Assembly (NCBI RefSeq): GCF_021130785.1
Contig: NC_060209.1
Location: 19,119,501 to 19,183,500, forward strand
Direction: 5' to 3'
Length of the DNA stretch: 64,000 bases
DNA from: Homalodisca vitripennis
Taxonomy: Eukaryota; Arthropoda; Insecta; Hemiptera; Cicadellidae
Position numbers and translations under genes: made by a program. Positions 62,091 through 64,000 of the stretch are shown in pieces; within the stretch, counting starts at the first letter, position 1; the number at the start of each line of letters is the position of its first letter. The notes under the pieces are model-generated. The model saw only the letters and a program-made list of their open reading frames with translations. It searched no databases and was not told the DNA's origin.

Positions 62091-63424
62091 TACGAGGTCC
62101 AATCAAAAAGTATCCGACCTCGTCGTGTATCGCGGCTTCTGCTGCCAATAATGAGATAAGATTTGTTGCGACAATAGTTCCTACTATGATAAGGAAAGGT
62201 ACAAAGTCTTATCTTGATCCCCCGACTGGTTCGCCGGAGACGGGTCAATATGTACTGATAAGTCAAGTGCGCGTATCGGTTTTCTCTAACTGTGAAGATG
62301 ACGGAAAAAGTGGAACAACGTTATTGCATTAAATTTTGCGTGAAACTCGGAGAAAAACAAAGTGAGACCATTCGGAAAATTCAGCTAGCATTCGAAAATG
62401 AGGCAATGAGTGTTACGCAGATTAAAGAGTGGTATAACCGCTTCAAAAGTGGTCGAACCTCGGCAGAAAGTGACGCGCGTTTGGGCCGACCAAAAACAAG
62501 TCGAACTCCGGAAATCATCGAGAAAGCAAAAGTTTTGATCTGTGAAAATCGTCGAATGACTGTGGAGGAAGTAAGTACTGAGTTAGATGTCAGTTTCGGA
62601 TCAGCTGAAGCAATTTTAACGGATGACTTGGGATTGCGCCGGGTAGCCGCAAAATTTGTGCCAAAATTGCTGACAGACGAGCAGAAGCAACGGCGATTGG
62701 ATGTTGCCGAGGACATGCTGCAATGTTGTGAGGATGATGCGGACTTTTTGACATCGATAATAACTGGAGACGAAAGTTGGGTCTATGGATATGACCCTGA
62801 GACCAAATTTCAGTCATCACAATGGCAGTCTCCCCAGGATCCTCGGCCAAAAAAAGCAAGGCAAGTTCGAAGCAATGTCAAAGTGATGCTTACTGTTTTT
62901 TTCGACCACCGTGGAGTTGTGCACCATGAATATGCCCCTGAGGGTCAAACTGTGGATGCACAGTACTATTTAAGTGTCCAGCGTCGTCTCCGACATGCGA
63001 TTCGCCGCAAAAGACCTGACTTGTGGGCATCTCAAAATTGGCGGCTACACCACGACAATGCGCCAGCTCATTCTTCCCAGCTCAAACTTTTTTGGCGAAA
63101 CACGGCACTCCGCAAGTTCCTCAGCCTCCGTACTCTCCAGATATGGCTCCATGCGATTTTTGGCTCTTCCCCCACCTCAAAAAACCATTGAAAGGCACCA
63201 TATTTGAAAGTCGAGAAGGAATTATGAAAAAAAACGACGGCTGATCTCATGGCGATGCCGGAAAGTGATTTCAAAACTGCTTCCAGAAGTAAAAACGTCG
63301 CTGGAATCGTTGTGTAGCTTCTCAGGGTACTTATTTTGAAGAAAATTAACGCCAGATTTTTTTCAGGTAACTTCAGTTTTACGTTGCACCAAAAGGTAGG
63401 ATACTTTTTTGATTGGACCTCGTA
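62091..63424 (+). mobile_element. Mariner transposon, full length but inactivated
   Basis: Terminal inverted repeats start CGAGGTCCAATCAAAAA at 62093. Their mirror ends at 63422 (TTTTTTGATTGGACCTCG), and they pair for about 28 bp with one indel and one or two mismatches. The element is flanked by TA at 62091-62092 and 63423-63424, the Tc1/mariner target duplication. Length between TAs is 1330 bp, normal for mariner. It contains a single transposase frame (62298-63349) broken near its C-terminus. Good conservation of the termini suggests a relatively young insertion. Confidence 0.95.
62298..63349 (+). pseudogene. Mariner (DD34D) transposase, C-terminal frameshifts
   Basis: ATG 62298 opens MTEKVEQRYCIKFCVKLG; an in-frame GTG two codons upstream is unlikely as start. 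Residues ~1-110 are the paired helix-turn-helix DNA-binding region with a GRPKTSRT linker at about 63-70 and the LTDDLGLRRVAAKFVPKLL block. Catalytic aspartates are D158 (TGDESW) and D253 (HHDNAPAH). The third, in PPYSPDMAPCDFWLF, is reached only after a frame lesion at about 63081-63094. Closing that lesion by one base gives 33 intervening residues, not 34, so the real loss is probably four bases. Further lesions are an extra base in the A run at about 63225-63231, a missing A near 63277 and a TAA at about 63291-63293 where Trp is usual (QK-W-KRRW). The C-terminus is recognisable as RWNRCVASQG...YFEEN, with TAA at 63347-63349. Not functional as written. Confidence 0.93.
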
Positions 63425-63472
63425 TTACTAATATTTCAATACTTAGATTTTCAAAGTAATTTCATCCGTCCC

Positions 63473-63690
63473 ATATCGCAAGATAACCGGATGAAGCATC
63501 GTCGAGCGTGGCTGCTGCTTGAATGGGTGAGCGCTGAGCGATCCTGTCCTTGCAAGCAGCCCGCCTGCCCGGCCATTGGTGGTGGTTCGGAAGTCACCTT
63601 TAAGCCGTTGGTCCCCAGGTTAAGTGTTAGAGAGGGCTTCTTAGCCCTTACTTCGCCTGGTAAAACAAGACATTCTTTACTTTACTTTAT
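63473..63690 (+). mobile_element. 5S rRNA-derived SINE-like retroposon, copy 2
   Basis: Begins in the 5S-like head (ATATCGCAAGATAACCGG), followed by GAAGCATCGTCGAGCGTGGC and TGCTGCTTGAATGGGTGAGC. These align with 5S box A, intermediate element and box C. The body carries CCATTGGTGGTGGTTCGG, AAGTCACCTTTAAGCCGTTG and GTCCCCAGGTTAAGTGT, nearly identical to copy 1 at 14800-15051. It ends in CTTTACTTTACTTT. The 5' 5S segment is shorter or more diverged than in copy 1. It lies about 50 bp downstream of the mariner, outside its TA duplication. Confidence 0.65.
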
Positions 63691-64000
63691 TACGATGGAA
63701 TCATGTGATATTTTTTTTTGAAATTAGGTATTTCAGTGTTCAAGGTTGAGAAACAATAATAATAAAAAATTAAAAAGGAATACATATTTATGTTTTATTC
63801 AAACCATCTGGTTGCCTAGGTTTGAAAACTGGCCGATGTTCGATTACATTTTCTATATATTTATTACTTTTATATAAAGTTATAAATGGAAAATTACTTT
63901 TTGCTTTACTCAATTTCAGATTGATATCTGTTATGCTGAATGGCATGTGCAGATTACGGTCCCTCTGAATGCCGGTGAATGATATCAAATTAATGATTTA
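63691..64000. other. AT-rich spacer at window edge
   Basis: No recognisable feature. The minus strand is open for 66 codons at 63788-63988 without a family motif. Confidence 0.5.

Noticed and set aside
62381..62859. Minus-strand frames of 89-111 codons within the mariner
   Set aside because: Shadows of the well-supported plus-strand transposase.

Overview
The window looks like a gene-poor, strongly AT-rich piece of a eukaryotic, most likely insect, nuclear genome. A hemipteran is my guess from the repeat flavour, but nothing here proves the order. I found no intact host protein-coding gene, no exon I could assign to a known family, no rRNA or functional tRNA gene, and no bacterial-style operon. 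Almost all recognisable content is decayed mobile DNA and tandem repeats in anonymous AT-rich spacer.

Layout. 5577-7393 is an internally deleted DNA transposon with TTAA ends, carrying a broken transposase related to the one at 41900-44555. 8348-8980 holds three diverged copies of a ~120 bp repeat. 13829-13902 is a near-perfect palindrome. 14800-15051 is a short retroposon whose head resembles 5S rRNA; a second copy lies at 63473-63690. 19471-19560 and 39393-39580 share a dispersed repeat. 22770-23340 is a diverged 290 bp duplication. 24627-24985 (minus) is a LINE C-terminal remnant, and a 55-base T run follows at 25172. 26839-27741 contains a perfect 77 bp inverted repeat plus a third, direct copy. 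29853-30424 is a 572 bp foldback element. 32932-33240 is a 109 bp tandem repeat. 34529-35222 (minus) is a LINE reverse transcriptase fragment. 35326-36342 is an 84-85 bp tandem array joined to a mariner relic that has lost its catalytic core. 41900-44555 is a nearly full-length Kolobok/Mutator-like transposon with at least six frame lesions. 49349-51346 is a 69 bp tandem array (~29 copies). 54181-54367 is a tRNA-like SINE head with a TA-repeat tail. 59053-60932 is a 157 bp tandem array (~12 copies). 62091-63424 is a complete-length but frameshifted mariner with clear inverted termini and TA duplication.

The elements do not form a pathway. Together they record several transposition mechanisms: TTAA-target DNA transposons, TA-target mariners, LINEs, SINEs mobilised in trans, and foldbacks. 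They also show local unequal exchange that made three tandem arrays. The most noteworthy items are the 5S-derived SINE family, the TTAAAGG-ended transposase family, the perfect inverted duplication at 26.9 kb, and the mariner relic whose leader seems to have been amplified into a tandem array. All family assignments come from reading motifs by eye; no database search was possible.
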